From: Pseudolabrys sp.
Lineage (GTDB): Bacteria; Pseudomonadota; Alphaproteobacteria; Rhizobiales; Xanthobacteraceae
Assembly (NCBI GenBank): GCA_030684935.1
Contig: JAUXXH010000044.1
Coordinates: 1 to 40,720 of the forward strand
Direction of reading: 5' to 3'
DNA: 40,720 nucleotides
The notes beneath the pieces were generated by a model, which saw nothing but the letters and a program-made list of their open reading frames with translations, was not told the DNA's origin and searched no databases. The position numbers and the translations under genes are program-made. Below are positions 7,913 through 16,359 of the stretch, one piece after another. How positions within the stretch are numbered: position 1 is the stretch's first letter; the number at the start of each line of letters is the position of its first letter.

Positions 7913-9334
7913 TCAGGACACAGTGAAATCCTTGGCGATTATCTTGCCCGGGTTGAGAATATTCTGCGGATCGAGCGCGCGCTTGATCGCGGCCATGGCG
8001 GCCAGCGCCGCCGCGCCGTGCTCGGCCAGCAGATATTTCATCTTGCCCTGGCCGACGCCATGTTCGCCGGTGCAGGTGCCGTCCATCGCCAGCGCCCGCT
8101 CGACCAGCCGCTCCGACAGCGCCTTGGCGCGGCTGACCTCGTCGGCGTCGTCGCGGTCGATCAGCAGGGTCAGGTGGAAATTGCCGTCGCCGACGTGACC
8201 GACCAGCGGCGCCAGCAGACGACTCGCCGCGATGTCGGCCTGGGTCGCCATCACGCATTCGGCCAGCCGCGAGATCGGCACGCAGACATCGGTGGCGATC
8301 ATCTGCGCGCCGGGGCGCAGCGCGAAGTTCGACAGCGCAGCGTGATGCCGCGCCTCCCACAATTTGGTGCGTTCCTCGGCCTTGGTGGTCCAGGTGAACG
8401 GGCCACCGCCGAGTTCGACCGCAATCTCGCCGAAGCGGACCGACTGTTCGGCGACCGAGGCCTCGGTGCCGTGGAATTCGAGAAAGAGCAGCGGCACTTC
8501 CGGCAGGCCGAGCTTGGCGTTGAGGTTGCAGGCCCGCACCTGCAGCGCGTCGAGCAGTTCGATGCGCGCCACCGGGATGCCGGACTGGATGGTCTGGATG
8601 GCGGCGTTGCAGCAGGCCTCGACCGACGGGAACGGGCAGATGCCGCCGGCGATGGCTTCGGGAATGCCGGACAATTTCAGCGTCAGTTCGGTGATGATGC
8701 CGAGCGTGCCCTCGGAGCCGACCATCAGCCGTGTCAGGTCGTAGCCGGCCGATGACTTCTTGGCGCGGCGCGCGGTGTCGATCACCTCGCCATTGGCCAG
8801 CACCACCTTCAGCGCGATGACATTGTCCTTCATGGTGCCGTAGCGCACCGCATTGGTGCCGGAGCAGCGCGTCGCCGCCATGCCGCCGAGCGAGGCGTCG
8901 GCGCCGGGATCGATCGGAAAGAACAGGCCGCTGTCGCGCAGCTGTTCGTTGAGCGTCTTGCGGGTGATGCGGGGGTGCACGACGCAGTCGAGATCCTCGG
9001 CGTGGACGCCGAGCAGTCTGTTCATGTCGCGCATGTCGATCGAGACGCCGCCATGCGGCGCGTTGACGTGGCCCTCGAGCGAGGAGCCTACGCCGAAGGC
9101 GATCACCGGCGCGTTGTGCGCGGCGCAGATGCGCACGATGCGCTGCACGTCCTCGGTGCTCTGCGGATAGACGACCGCGTCGGGCGGTTGGTTCGGAATC
9201 CAGGTGATGGTGTTGCCGTGCTGCTCGCGCACGGCGAGCGATGTCACGACGCGGTTGCCGAAGGCGGCGGCCAGTTCGGCGATGGCGGCGGCGATGCCGT
9301 CGGCATTGCGCGTGACAAATTCAGCAACCGCCAT
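7913..9334 (-). CDS. FAD-linked oxidase, D-lactate dehydrogenase (cytochrome)-like
   Basis: This 473-residue flavoprotein belongs to the GlcD/Dld family, which oxidises a D-2-hydroxyacid (D-lactate, glycolate or similar) and passes electrons to a cytochrome or quinone. The FAD_binding_4 domain is in the N-terminal half: VIAFGVGSSLEGHV, GGMAATRCSGTNAVRYG and GSEGTLGIITE. The FAD-oxidase_C domain has VGHVGDGNFH and the closing TGEHGVGQGK. Its length and the VGSSLEGH form favour the single-chain D-lactate dehydrogenase subgroup over glycolate oxidase GlcD, and no glcE or glcF is nearby. The start ATG at 9334 follows GGGGACATTTCCATC. The substrate is inferred. Confidence 0.9.
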   Translation of the reverse strand: MAVAEFVTRNADGIAAAIAELAAAFGNRVVTSLAVREQHGNTITWIPNQPPDAVVYPQSTEDVQRIVRICAAHNAPVIAFGVGSSLEGHVNAPHGGVSIDMRDMNRLLGVHAEDLDCVVHPRITRKTLNEQLRDSGLFFPIDPGADASLGGMAATRCSGTNAVRYGTMKDNVIALKVVLANGEVIDTARRAKKSSAGYDLTRLMVGSEGTLGIITELTLKLSGIPEAIAGGICPFPSVEACCNAAIQTIQSGIPVARIELLDALQVRACNLNAKLGLPEVPLLFLEFHGTEASVAEQSVRFGEIAVELGGGPFTWTTKAEERTKLWEARHHAALSNFALRPGAQMIATDVCVPISRLAECVMATQADIAASRLLAPLVGHVGDGNFHLTLLIDRDDADEVSRAKALSERLVERALAMDGTCTGEHGVGQGKMKYLLAEHGAAALAAMAAIKRALDPQNILNPGKIIAKDFTVS

Positions 9335-9424
9335 GATGGAAATGTCCCCTGCCTTGCGTCCGTTCCCGCGCGCGTCTTTGTGCGGCGGAAGCTAGCAGAG
9401 GATCGCGAGGCGGTGAACGCGCCT

Positions 9425-9556
9425 TTAGGAATACATCCGCTCCATCGGCGGCTCCTGCGGTTCGGCCTGGCTGCTCTGGCCCACCGACACCGCCCACGAC
9501 ACCACCAACAGCCCCATAATGACGAGAAAAGCCCCACGGGCCAATTTGCCAGCCAT
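9425..9556 (-). CDS. Small single-span membrane protein (43 aa)
   Basis: This short gene sits in the gap upstream of the D-lactate dehydrogenase-like gene. ATG at 9556 is preceded by GGAGCAGGGG. It encodes MAGKLARGAFLVIMGLLVV, continues to a hydrophobic end near SWAVSVGQ, then has a polar tail with two PP/PEP-like segments and ends MERMYS. Residues 8-25 form one membrane span or an uncleaved signal. I recognise no named family. The clean start, ribosome site and positive-inside charge support a real product. It is transcribed in the same direction as the dehydrogenase, 90 bp upstream, so cotranscription is possible. Confidence 0.6.
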   Translation of the reverse strand: MAGKLARGAFLVIMGLLVVSWAVSVGQSSQAEPQEPPMERMYS

Positions 9557-9662
9557 GCCCCTGCTCCTGCTTTTTTTGCACGATAGCGAAGGCAAACCGC
9601 GAAGGTCAGGAAATCGTTAATTTTTGGTTAATGCCGCGCAGGCTGTGGAAAAGACGGAACTA

Positions 9663-10709
9663 TCAGTCCTCGACGGCGGGCTTTGCGCCCGCTTTGCCGG
9701 CGAACAGATTGCCGATCAGCGCCGAGTACAGGCCCGGCATTTCGTGCGGCTGGAACGGCACCGGCCGGCACATGCCCATGGTGATGAGGCCGATGCGCGC
9801 CATGCGCTGGCTGGCATACATCGACTCCGCGGTATTGGCGGCAAGCCGCTCGGCCACCGCGCCGCCGAGATGCTGGGCGATCGACATGCCGGCGAGATCG
9901 ATGGCGCCGAGCCGTCCGGCTTCGACCAGCAGGCGCCTGAGCAGATGCGTGGTCGCCGCCGCGGTCGGGCGGTGGCCGTAACAGGCGGCGATGCCGCGCA
10001 CCATGCGCACGCTCATGGCGATGAAGAAGATGGCGTCGGTGAGCGCCGTCGGCGAAACCGCGGTGATGCCGAAGGCGCGCGCGGTGGCGCGGCGCACCAC
10101 CGATTCAGCGCGGCGGTCGAGCGGCGTCACCACCGTGCGCGACAGCAGTTCGAGTTGCTGCGCCGGCGTGTGATGCGGCTGCGCCTGGCGCTGGAACGTC
10201 TCGATCGCGGCTTCGGTCTCGCGGTCACGCGGGATCACAGCGAGCACATCGCGGATGGCGTGCCGCATGTCGGCGGGACGCAGATCCTCCTCGGCGAAGC
10301 GCTGCTGGTTGGCCTCGACGCTTTTCAGCGCGAAGTAGCTCTTCATTTCGCGGCCGATCACCAGGCAGGCGCCGCCGATGCCGGCCACCGCCGCGGCGGT
10401 CGCGGCCCAGCCCAGCGCCGCGCTGCTGACGAAGGCGGCGTTGATCCAGAGATAGGCGTCGACCACCAGCCAGCCGGCCAGCGCCACGCCCACGCCATAG
10501 AGCCCGAGCCGCACCCAGCCGTCGCGGCGGCGCGGCGCCTTCACCGCCCGCGGCGGCAGCGTGACCGGGCTGCGCTCCGGCGGCACGATGCGGTCGGTCT
10601 CGGCGGTCGAAAACACGTTCGGCTTCGGAGCGGTGTCGACCGGCCGCACCGGCTCCGCCTCGTGGATGACGCGCGGCCCGAAGCCGTCGCGCTGTTTGGT
10701 GTCGCTCAT
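9663..10709 (-). CDS. YcjF/TIGR01620 family membrane protein (DUF697)
   Basis: This 348-residue protein has a polar, Pro-rich N-terminus, two adjacent membrane spans (about 66-88 and 96-118) and a C-terminal DUF697 region. That region includes TAVSPTALTDAIFFIAMSV and a Gly/Ala-rich segment near the end (SALIGNLFAGKAG). It matches the YcjF-like family whose gene follows ycjX. The ATG at 10709 overlaps the ycjX stop by 4 bp (ATGA), so the two are translationally coupled. In Escherichia coli the pair belongs to the phage-shock regulon; no psp genes are visible here. The molecular role is unknown. Confidence 0.88.
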   Translation of the reverse strand: MSDTKQRDGFGPRVIHEAEPVRPVDTAPKPNVFSTAETDRIVPPERSPVTLPPRAVKAPRRRDGWVRLGLYGVGVALAGWLVVDAYLWINAAFVSSAALGWAATAAAVAGIGGACLVIGREMKSYFALKSVEANQQRFAEEDLRPADMRHAIRDVLAVIPRDRETEAAIETFQRQAQPHHTPAQQLELLSRTVVTPLDRRAESVVRRATARAFGITAVSPTALTDAIFFIAMSVRMVRGIAACYGHRPTAAATTHLLRRLLVEAGRLGAIDLAGMSIAQHLGGAVAERLAANTAESMYASQRMARIGLITMGMCRPVPFQPHEMPGLYSALIGNLFAGKAGAKPAVED

Positions 10710-12139
10710 CGCAGCCGGTCTCCGATCAGGGATTCAAGCGCCAGATCGAGGTTGATGTGTGGCACGCCGTCGACCGGCGCCGGATCGATCACCGGCGGCT
10801 CGAACACCGGAATGTCGAGGAACGGCGCGCCCCACTGCTCCGGCCGCGGCGGCCGGATCGGCACCTGGCCGACATAGAACTTGGCCTGAGTCGCGCCGCC
10901 GACCGGACGGCCGACCACCACCGGCACGCGCTGGCTGTCGATTTCCTGGGTGCCTTCGAGTGTGGACGCCACCGAGGCCAGCGCCGTGACATCGATGTCG
11001 GCGTCGCTGCCGCGCACGTCGAGCGCCGGCACCGCCGCCATGTTGCGCAACAGCGCGCTCAAATGATCGCGTTGCAGGTCGGGAATGTGGTCAGCCTTGG
11101 TGGCGGCGAACAGCACCTTCTCCACCCGCGCGCTGCCGAGCAGCGTCGAGAGGATGGTGCGCTGGCCGTAGCGGAAGCTTTGCAGGATGGCCTCGGTGGC
11201 GAGCCGGGTATCCTCGAACGCCGTGCGGCCCGCGAGCAGCGCGCCGAGCACGTCGACCAGCACCACCTGCCGCGCGAAATTGCGGAAATAGGTCTTGTAG
11301 AATTCGGCGACCACCTCGCGCTTGTAGACCTCGTAGCGCTCTTCCATCAGCGCGCCGAGCGTGCCGGGCTTCGTGCGGTCGCTGCCGTCGGGCAGCGGCA
11401 ACGGCGCGAACCAGAGATACGGCACCTCGCCGATGGTGCCCGGGCAGACGAAGCGGCCGGGCTGCAGATAGCTCAGGCCATGCTTGTCGCGCGCCGTCAT
11501 CAGCATGGCGCGGTAGAGATCGTGCGCCTGCTTGGCGACGGCTTCGCTGGCGTCCTCGCTCGCCGCATGATCGCCGATGAAGGCAAGAAAGTCGGCGCCG
11601 GTCTCGGCGCGGGCGTCCTTCCGCCACAGTGCCAGCGTGGTGCGCGACCATTCGGCATAGCTCTGCGACAGCAGCGGCAGATCGAGCAGCCATTCGCCGG
11701 GATAGTCGACGATCTTCAGCTTCAAGGTCGCGGCGTCGCCGCTGATGCGGCCGAGCATGCGGCCGACCAGACCGGTCGGCACGAAGCGGATGTCGACGCC
11801 GATCTCGCTGATGTCGGCGGTGCGGTCGGGCCAGCCGCCATTGGCCATGGTCTCGATATTGGCGGCATAGGGAAAGCGCGGCAGCCGGTGCGCCTTGGCG
11901 CCCTCCAGCCGGGCGGCCAGCAGCCGCCCCTCGCCGACCACGCGCAACAGCGGCATGCGGTTCGGGTTATGCAACGCGCTGAGCAGATTGTGGATCAGGC
12001 TGGTGATGAAGACGGTCTTGCCGGCCCGGCTCAAGCCCGTCACCGCCAGCCAGACGGTCGAGCCCTTGGCCAGTTCGGTGAGATTGACGGCATCGGCCAG
12101 CCAGTCCGGCAGGATATCGCGCGTCGGCAGCTTCAGCAT
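10706..12139 (-). CDS. ycjX: YcjX-family P-loop GTPase-like protein
   Basis: This 477-residue protein belongs to the YcjX (DUF463) family of P-loop NTPases. The Walker A-like motif GLSRAGKT is at 35-42 and is followed by VFITSLIHNLL, typical of the family. Other family-like segments are KLKIVDYPGEWLLDLPLL (a DxPGE switch region) and FAATKADHIP, resembling the NKxD-type base-specificity motif. Structures of homologues show a dynamin-like or G-protein fold, and a stress-related role is inferred from the E. coli psp regulon. It is first of a coupled two-gene unit with the DUF697 protein. Confidence 0.9.
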   Translation of the reverse strand: MLKLPTRDILPDWLADAVNLTELAKGSTVWLAVTGLSRAGKTVFITSLIHNLLSALHNPNRMPLLRVVGEGRLLAARLEGAKAHRLPRFPYAANIETMANGGWPDRTADISEIGVDIRFVPTGLVGRMLGRISGDAATLKLKIVDYPGEWLLDLPLLSQSYAEWSRTTLALWRKDARAETGADFLAFIGDHAASEDASEAVAKQAHDLYRAMLMTARDKHGLSYLQPGRFVCPGTIGEVPYLWFAPLPLPDGSDRTKPGTLGALMEERYEVYKREVVAEFYKTYFRNFARQVVLVDVLGALLAGRTAFEDTRLATEAILQSFRYGQRTILSTLLGSARVEKVLFAATKADHIPDLQRDHLSALLRNMAAVPALDVRGSDADIDVTALASVASTLEGTQEIDSQRVPVVVGRPVGGATQAKFYVGQVPIRPPRPEQWGAPFLDIPVFEPPVIDPAPVDGVPHINLDLALESLIGDRLR

Positions 12140-12297
12140 GCGTCATACCCCAGCGCGCTCATCGCGAATCCTCTCCGTCGGCCTGCAATACCCTCTATGT
12201 AGGTATCTTTTGCCGTTTCGCAGCACCGAAAGTGGACGACCAAGGCGGCCCTGTCGTAGGTAAAGCCGACCCGTCCATTGAGCCCTCGCGTGCCGCC

Positions 12298-12792
12298 ATG
12301 CCCCCCGTGACACAGTCCGCGCCCTTCCTGTCGTCGGTCATGGCCATCGAGCCGGCCTGGATCGACTATAACGGCCATCTCAACGTCGCCTATTACGGCG
12401 TGCTGTTCGACCGCGCGGTCGACGAGGCCTATGAGCTGATCGGGGTCGGGCCGGATTACCTGAAGCAGACCGGCCACTCGACCATGGTGGTCGAAACCCA
12501 CATGCGCTATCTGCGCGAACTACACCTCGACCACCCGGTGCAGGTCAGCGTGCAATTGCTCGACTACGACGCCAAGCGGTTTCAGGTGTTCGAGGAACTG
12601 CGGCACGCCACCGAGGGCTGGGTGGCGGCGACCTGCGAGACCATGACGCTGCATGTCGACATGACGGCCAAGAAGGTGGCGCCGTTTCCGGAGGCCGTTA
12701 TGGAGGCGCTGGCGGCGATGAAGGCCGCGCATGCGGTTTTGCCGCGGCCGGACAGTGCCGGCCGCCGCATTGCGATGCCCGCCAAGGGCTGA
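12298..12792 (+). CDS. Hotdog-fold thioesterase family protein
   Basis: This 164-residue protein has the 4HBT hotdog signature near its start (PAWIDYNGHLNVAYY), followed by the long helix FDRAVDEAYELIG and the strands VVETHMRYLREL and VQVSVQLLDYD. DYNGHLN supplies the usual Asp/Asn/His region of acyl-CoA thioesterases. The sequence reminds me of betainyl-CoA or carnitine-linked thioesterases, but no carnitine genes are nearby, so the substrate is open. ATG 12298 is preferred over GTG 12232 because it places the fold directly at the N-terminus; neither has a strong ribosome site. The gene is convergent with bactofilin, with only 6 bp between them. Confidence 0.82.
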   Translation: MPPVTQSAPFLSSVMAIEPAWIDYNGHLNVAYYGVLFDRAVDEAYELIGVGPDYLKQTGHSTMVVETHMRYLRELHLDHPVQVSVQLLDYDAKRFQVFEELRHATEGWVAATCETMTLHVDMTAKKVAPFPEAVMEALAAMKAAHAVLPRPDSAGRRIAMPAKG

Positions 12793-12798
12793 GACGTC

Positions 12799-13311
12799 TC
12801 AGTCGACGGTCGACAGCGCCGGAACGGCCTGCGCCATCGACAGCATCACCGGGCGTTCAGCCTTGGCTTGAAAACTGGCGGGGGCGTCGACCGGGGTATC
12901 GAGCCGGCGCGCCACGCCTTCGAACTGCGCGTCCTGCTCTATGGTCAGCGAGCGGTTGTAGATCTCGCCGTCGACGATGGCGGTGCGCTGCAGCTTCACG
13001 GTGTTGCCGTGGATGGTGCCCTTGAACTTGCCGTCGATCACGGTGTCGACCGCGATCACCTTGCCCTCGACGTCGGCGCCGTCGCAGATCACCAGTTGCG
13101 CCGCGTGAATGTCGCCGGTGACCCGGCCGAAGACCTGCACCGAACCGGCGCAGACGATATTGCCGGTGATGGCCATGCCGGGGCCGACCACCGAGACGAC
13201 GTCCGGCGACGCCTTGGCCGGCGCCGGCTGCGCGGCAAGCCGCGGTTCGGCGGCGTTGACGCTGGCGTTCCGGGTGTCACGATCGCCTTTGGTTGCGGAA
13301 AAATAGCTCAA
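12799..13311 (-). CDS. Bactofilin (polymer-forming cytoskeletal protein)
   Basis: This 170-residue protein contains a bactofilin domain of short beta-helix turns (VVGPGMAITGNIVCAG, VQVFGRVTGDI, LVICDGADVEGKV, IDGKFKGTIHGNTV, AIVDGEIYNRSL), flanked by disordered ends. Bactofilins self-assemble without nucleotide into filaments that position envelope-modifying enzymes. The start is TTG at 13311: AGGAG is correctly spaced in front and the protein then begins MSYFSATKG. A TTG at 13359 would add 16 residues but lacks a ribosome site. No M23 peptidase, a frequent partner, is adjacent. The 230-bp gap to the next, divergent gene probably holds promoters for both. Confidence 0.92.
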   Translation of the reverse strand: MSYFSATKGDRDTRNASVNAAEPRLAAQPAPAKASPDVVSVVGPGMAITGNIVCAGSVQVFGRVTGDIHAAQLVICDGADVEGKVIAVDTVIDGKFKGTIHGNTVKLQRTAIVDGEIYNRSLTIEQDAQFEGVARRLDTPVDAPASFQAKAERPVMLSMAQAVPALSTVD

Positions 13312-13541
13312 GGGAAGCTCCTGTCCTGAAGGCACTGACGGTATCGCGCCTGCGGGCAATCGACCGGTGCCGGTGTCACCGGAAGATTCATAGTATGAAT
13401 TTCGGCTTCCGGCATGCGGTATCGAGCAATATCGCTAACGCCGGACCGGCGGCGCCGTTTACGATAGCGACATTAACCAGCGGCGCGGATTGGCCGCGGC
13501 AGGGGCTTTATCGCGCGCCAGCGGAGGTTCAGATACAGGTC

Positions 13542-13745
13542 ATGAATGACACGGCAGTGAAGGCGGCGGTCGCCAAGTTTCTCAAGAACATCAACGGCAC
13601 CGCGCAGCGCGAGATCGAGAAGGTCGTGCGCAGCGCGATCGCCAGCGGCAAGCTGCAGCCGCACGAGAGCTGCACCGCCGGGGTCACGCTGACCGCCGAA
13701 AAGATCGGCCTGAACATCACCATCTACAGCAAGATCGAGATCTGA
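13542..13745 (+). CDS. DUF6494 family protein
   Basis: This small protein of 67 residues starts MNDTAVKAAVAKFLKNI, then has QREIEKVVRSAIASGKL, and ends VTLTAEKIGLNITIYSKIEI. The pattern fits the DUF6494 family of unknown function found in proteobacteria: an N-terminal helical pair, then a beta hairpin. ATG 13542 is the only sensible start although the ribosome site is weak; GGAGG lies 16 bp upstream. A T-run (13745-13751) follows the stop without a strong stem. Confidence 0.75.
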   Translation: MNDTAVKAAVAKFLKNINGTAQREIEKVVRSAIASGKLQPHESCTAGVTLTAEKIGLNITIYSKIEI

Positions 13746-13827
13746 TTTTTTCATTGCCTTCAATGATTTAATAGCGGCGTGCGGCAGCCCTCCGGGTATG
13801 GTAAAATGACTCACAGGGAGTTCTGCC

Positions 13828-14106
13828 ATGGGCGAACCGCAACTCAACATCAAGGACGCCGACGTCACCGCCATGGTGCGCGAACTGACCGCGCTGACCG
13901 GAGAGAGCCAGACCGAAGCCGTGCGCAAGGCGCTGCAGGAGCGGCTAGACCGCACCCGGACTGAACAGACTCCCAACGCCGAGCGCGACCGCGGCAGCAC
14001 CCTGGCAGACATCAGGAATATTTAGGCCGAGGTTCGCCGACGCACCAAGCCGGACGACTTCCTCTCCGACGACGATCTGTACGACGAGCAGGGCCTGCCA
14101 AAATGA
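13828..14106 (+). pseudogene. vapB: VapB-type antitoxin gene interrupted by an in-frame amber codon
   Basis: ATG 13828 follows GGGAG (13816-13820). The N-terminal half (MGEPQLNIKDADVTAMVREL, then TGESQTEAVRKALQERL) is the DNA-binding part of PSK/Rv0623-type VapB antitoxins. TAG at 14023-14025 ends the product at 65 residues. The very same frame then runs on without further stops as AEVRRRTKPDDFLSDDDLYD and EQGLPK to TGA 14104-14106, which is the normal VapB C-terminus that wraps the toxin. That second stop overlaps the vapC ATG (ATGA), exactly as in intact pairs. A single substitution therefore appears to have split the gene, unless the codon is read through or is an assembly error. Full length would be about 92 residues. 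Confidence 0.85.
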
Positions 14107-14519
14107 GCAGCGAGTCTGCCGGAGACGGAACGCTCGTCTTCGACTCGTCTGCTTTCGTCGCCATCCTTCGTAACGAACCGGACGCGGACGACCTCCTAAA
14201 GCGTGCCCTAACCTATCGGCGCTGCGTGATGGCCGCACCGACCTGGCTGGAAACCGCCATCGTCTGCGAATCCAAGTATGTGACGGTCGGCGACCTGCTC
14301 GATCAGCTTGCCGGCAAATTGCAGATCGAGGTCTTGCCGTTTACGGCGGCACAAGCCGCCATTGCCCGGCAAGCCTATCGGCAGTTCGGCAAGGGCCGAG
14401 GCCAACGCGGCAGTTTGAATTTCGGCGATTGCTTCGCTTACGCGCTAGCGAAGGACATCGGCGCGCCCCTGCTGTTCAAAGGCAACGACTTCAACCTCAC
14501 CGACGTGACGGTAGCGTAA
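14103..14519 (+). CDS. vapC: VapC-type PIN-domain ribonuclease toxin
   Basis: This 138-residue PIN-domain protein keeps all expected metal-binding acidic residues: D14 in VFDSSAFVAIL, E50 in TWLETAIV, D109 in NFGDCFAYALA and D129 in KGNDF. Together these bind Mg2+/Mn2+ for RNA cleavage in VapC toxins. It is longer at the N-terminus by about 8 residues than many relatives. ATG 14103 overlaps the proper end of the vapB frame, giving translational coupling. Because the upstream antitoxin reading frame stops early at 14025, ribosomes would not normally terminate at the vapC start. VapC expression may therefore be reduced. Confidence 0.92.
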   Translation: MSSESAGDGTLVFDSSAFVAILRNEPDADDLLKRALTYRRCVMAAPTWLETAIVCESKYVTVGDLLDQLAGKLQIEVLPFTAAQAAIARQAYRQFGKGRGQRGSLNFGDCFAYALAKDIGAPLLFKGNDFNLTDVTVA

Positions 14520-14612
14520 GAGCTTTCGTTCACGCGATTGACTCCTTTTAAATTCGGTCGTTAGCATCCGTAACGCGAGCAACGATGTACTGGATCGCGG
14601 TACGGGGCTTCG

Positions 14613-15554
14613 ATGTCAGTCAGCGTCACCAGCAGCAAGACGTCGTCGCGCGCGGCGCCGTCGGTGCAAATTCGTGAGCATCGCATCCCCAGCGCCAACA
14701 GCGCGCCCTACATCTGCGTCGAAGGTCCCGACGGCAATCTGTGGTTCTGCGAAAGCGGCGCCGCCACGATCGGCTGCTTCGATCCGAAGACCGCGACCTT
14801 CAAGGAATTTCCGCTGCCGACAGCCCAGGCCACGCCAATCGGCATCGTGCTCGGCGGCGACGGTCATCTCTGGTTCTGCCAGAAAAAAGCCAACAAGATC
14901 GGTCGGCTGTCGCCTGACGGAGCACTGACCGAGTTCGACCTGCCGACGCCGGCCGCCGGACCCGACGGCATTGCGCTCGGGCCGGACGGCAATGTCTGGT
15001 TTTCGGAAACTGATGCTGGACAGATCGGCCGCATCACGCCCAGCGGCACCATCACCGAATTCAGGAATGGCATCTCGCCCGGCAGCAAGCCGCTGTCGAT
15101 CGTGGTGCGCGACGGCGCGCTGTGGTTCAGCGAAGCCGCCGGCAACCGCGTCGGCCGCATCACCGTCGAAGGCGCGGTCAGCGAGTTCGTCATCCCCGGC
15201 AGCGATCCGCAGCCGCGCGCCATGGCTACGCACCCTGACGGCAATATCTGGTTCGTCGAAACCGGCGCCAACGCGCTCGGACGGCTCGACCGCAACGACC
15301 GGTTCGACGAATTCGTCATCCCGACGCCGAACGCCTCGCTGCGCGGCGTCACCGTCGGGCCCGACAACAATCTTTGGTTCACCGAGAACTTCGCCAACAA
15401 GATCGGCTGCATGACGCCGGACGGCACACTGCTCGGTGAATACGACCTGCCGACACCGGCCAGCGGCGCGCGCTGCATCGCGGCGATGTCGAACGGCCGG
15501 CTCTACATCACGCAATACGATTCCGGGACGATCGGGGAAGTCATCCTCGGCTGA
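14613..15554 (+). CDS. Virginiamycin B lyase-like beta-propeller protein
   Basis: This 313-residue protein is built of about seven blades of 40-45 residues, each with the pattern GPDGNLWF-(C/S)E-(S/T)-A-x-IGR(I/L)-x-P-x-G-x-(I/L)-x-EF-x-LPTP. This is the Vgb/streptogramin-lyase and SMP-30-like family. There is no signal peptide; the N-terminal 20 residues are Ser/Ala-rich. True streptogramin lyases are a minority of this family, and I cannot confirm their catalytic His/Glu set, so antibiotic inactivation should not be assumed. It begins a same-strand run with a dienelactone hydrolase and a TctC-type binding protein, which hints at small-molecule catabolism. Confidence 0.85.
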   Translation: MSVSVTSSKTSSRAAPSVQIREHRIPSANSAPYICVEGPDGNLWFCESGAATIGCFDPKTATFKEFPLPTAQATPIGIVLGGDGHLWFCQKKANKIGRLSPDGALTEFDLPTPAAGPDGIALGPDGNVWFSETDAGQIGRITPSGTITEFRNGISPGSKPLSIVVRDGALWFSEAAGNRVGRITVEGAVSEFVIPGSDPQPRAMATHPDGNIWFVETGANALGRLDRNDRFDEFVIPTPNASLRGVTVGPDNNLWFTENFANKIGCMTPDGTLLGEYDLPTPASGARCIAAMSNGRLYITQYDSGTIGEVILG

Positions 15555-15586
15555 ACGTGAACGAGAACGAGAACTGGGGAATTTAA

Positions 15587-16318
15587 GTGGCAGTAGAACG
15601 CATCACGTATCAGGCCGGCAGCGTCACCGCCAATGGCGCGCTGGTCTATGACCCGAGCGTCAGCGGCCGCCGGCCGCTGCTGCTGGTGTCGCCGAACTGG
15701 CTCGGCATGACGGACGAGTCGATCGAGCGCGCCGAGACCATGGCCGGCAGCAAATACGTCGCCTTCCTTGCCGACATGTATGGCGACGGCAAGATTGCCA
15801 ACGGTCCGCCGGAAGCGGGCCCGCTCGCCAACGGGCTGCGTGAAGACGCGCCCGAACGCCGCCGCCGCATCACCGCTGCGCTCGACACGTTGCGCCGCGA
15901 AAGCGACAGCCGCGGCATCGGCGATCTCACCCGTCAGGCGGCGGCCGGCTTCTGCTTCGGCGGCGGCAACGTGCTGGAACTGGCGCGCAGCGGCGCGGAT
16001 GTGCAGGCGGTGATCTGCCTGCACGGCGACCTGCTGACGTCAATGCCGGCCAGGCCCGGCGACATCAAGGCGGCGGTCTGCATCATGCACGGTTCGAATG
16101 ACCCGGTGGTGCCGAAGAAGGACCGCGACGCGGTTGAAGCCGAACTCGAAGCCTCCGGCGCCAAATGGCAGATGCTGGTGTTCGGCGGCCTGCTGCATTC
16201 GTTCTGCGAACCGGAATCCAACGTGCCGGGTATCGGCGCCTACGACGCCGGCGCGGCGCGGCAGTGCTTTGCCATGATCGACGACTTCGCCACCGCGGCG
16301 TTCGACAAGAAACTCTGA
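15587..16318 (+). CDS. Dienelactone hydrolase family protein
   Basis: This 243-residue alpha/beta hydrolase of the DLH family has the nucleophile elbow GFCFGG with C123, an acid at D172 (GSNDPVVP) and H204 (GLLHSF), the Cys-Asp-His triad of dienelactone hydrolases. The family hydrolyses dienelactones or other small esters and lactones in aromatic degradation. The start is GTG 15587, with GGGGA 7 bp upstream. The upstream gap contains GAACGA-like tandem hexamers (15555-15574). Its neighbours suggest a catabolic cluster, but the true substrate is not evident. Confidence 0.9.
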   Translation: MAVERITYQAGSVTANGALVYDPSVSGRRPLLLVSPNWLGMTDESIERAETMAGSKYVAFLADMYGDGKIANGPPEAGPLANGLREDAPERRRRITAALDTLRRESDSRGIGDLTRQAAAGFCFGGGNVLELARSGADVQAVICLHGDLLTSMPARPGDIKAAVCIMHGSNDPVVPKKDRDAVEAELEASGAKWQMLVFGGLLHSFCEPESNVPGIGAYDAGAARQCFAMIDDFATAAFDKKL

Positions 16319-16359
16319 GAACAACAAAAAATGTTCCAAACCATGGGAAAGGAAACGTC

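Noticed and set aside
10757..12202. Plus-strand frame opposite ycjX
   Set aside because: The minus-strand frame has the P-loop and family motifs; this one is a GC-driven shadow.
14613..15554. Calling the propeller protein an antibiotic-resistance streptogramin lyase
   Set aside because: Only the general Vgb-like blade pattern is visible; the catalytic residues could not be confirmed and the family is functionally broad.
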